Source: Angelakisella sp. (GTDB lineage: Bacteria > Bacillota > Clostridia > Oscillospirales > Ruminococcaceae). From it: a stretch of DNA of 24,256 nt. Position 1 is the stretch's first letter. The number at the start of each line of letters is the position of its first letter. A model generated the notes under the pieces. That model searched no databases and was not told the DNA's origin. It saw nothing but the letters and a program-made list of their open reading frames with translations. The stretch lies in NCBI GenBank assembly GCA_020024555.1, contig JAHHTQ010000034.1:1-24256 (forward strand), given 5' to 3'. Of the stretch, positions 24,171 through 24,256 are shown one piece after another. Both the position numbers and the translations under genes were made by a program.

Positions 24171-24256
24171 AAGATATAAACATAAACTTTGCTCACGTTC
24201 CACGTGCGGCGGTTCGCCAAAAGGCTTATCATTGCAAATAATAATAGTCTGACGTG
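24171..24256. repeat. Tandem ~98-bp repeat, copy 2, cut by window edge
   Basis: Starts AAGATATAAACA, and bases 24202-24256 are identical to 24104-24158. The clearest difference between the copies is a three-base block, TCC (24199-24201) against CAT in copy 1, between CACGT and ACGTG, plus minor changes upstream of CTCACGT. The copy is still matching at the window edge, so more may follow. Confidence 0.75.

Noticed and set aside
24072..24256. CRISPR array
   Set aside because: Conserved stretches are longer than the variable parts, and only three bases vary in place of a spacer.

Overview
The window looks like chromosomal DNA from a low-GC, spore-forming anaerobic member of the Clostridia (Firmicutes). 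The sequence is strongly AT-rich and genes carry good AGGAGG-type ribosome binding sites. Two sporulation-type genes are present (a BofA-like small membrane protein and a SpoIIQ-like M23 peptidase), together with a Sapep-type dipeptidase and a lipoprotein flavin reductase with a covalent-FMN motif. I cannot name the species. I found no tRNA, rRNA, CRISPR array, transposase or integrase.

Layout. 1-748 is the 5' part of a minus-strand gene cut by the window edge. 1049-1455 is a self-contained secG unit with promoter and terminator. 1737-11279 is a run of eleven minus-strand genes (one broken), mostly small acidic proteins of the kind found in polyimmunity loci: a DUF7668-like protein, a VOC protein, ClbS/DfsB (DUF1706), two different DUF4261 proteins, DUF6348, a DUF6881 pseudogene, a SUFU-DUF7832-DUF4253 three-domain protein and three unnamed proteins. 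No toxin is visible beside them. They fall into small operons: VOC > DUF7668 > 1737-2288; DUF4261 > ClbS; 7747-8079 > DUF6881; DUF4261 > SUFU/DUF4253.

11685-13399 is a Nudix > metallophosphatase-GNAT fusion operon with its own promoter. 13638-15007 holds bofA and a diverged PAS/GHKL-like histidine kinase, converging with a 4-base overlap. 15291-17018 holds two half-size TauE/SafE (TSUP) permease genes, the second without a normal start codon near its ribosome binding site, then the SpoIIQ-like gene. 17146-17932 holds a CBM9-like protein and a 45-residue membrane peptide. 18080-19486 is a Sapep-family dipeptidase.

19614-23874 is a redox region. A secreted lipoprotein with an FAD-dependent fumarate-reductase-like domain and a flavinylated FMN domain is divergent from an AraC-type regulator, which is followed by a HI0933/YhiN-type flavoprotein. 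The intergenic region carries two facing promoters and paired repeats, so the regulator probably controls the reductase. The active-site His and Arg of fumarate reductases are absent, so the acceptor is probably something else. The window ends in at least two tandem copies of a ~98-bp GC-richer repeat with inverted arms, which probably continues past the edge.

The items most worth a second look are the end repeat, the toxin-less polyimmunity-like locus, the metallophosphatase-GNAT fusion and the reductase with altered active site.
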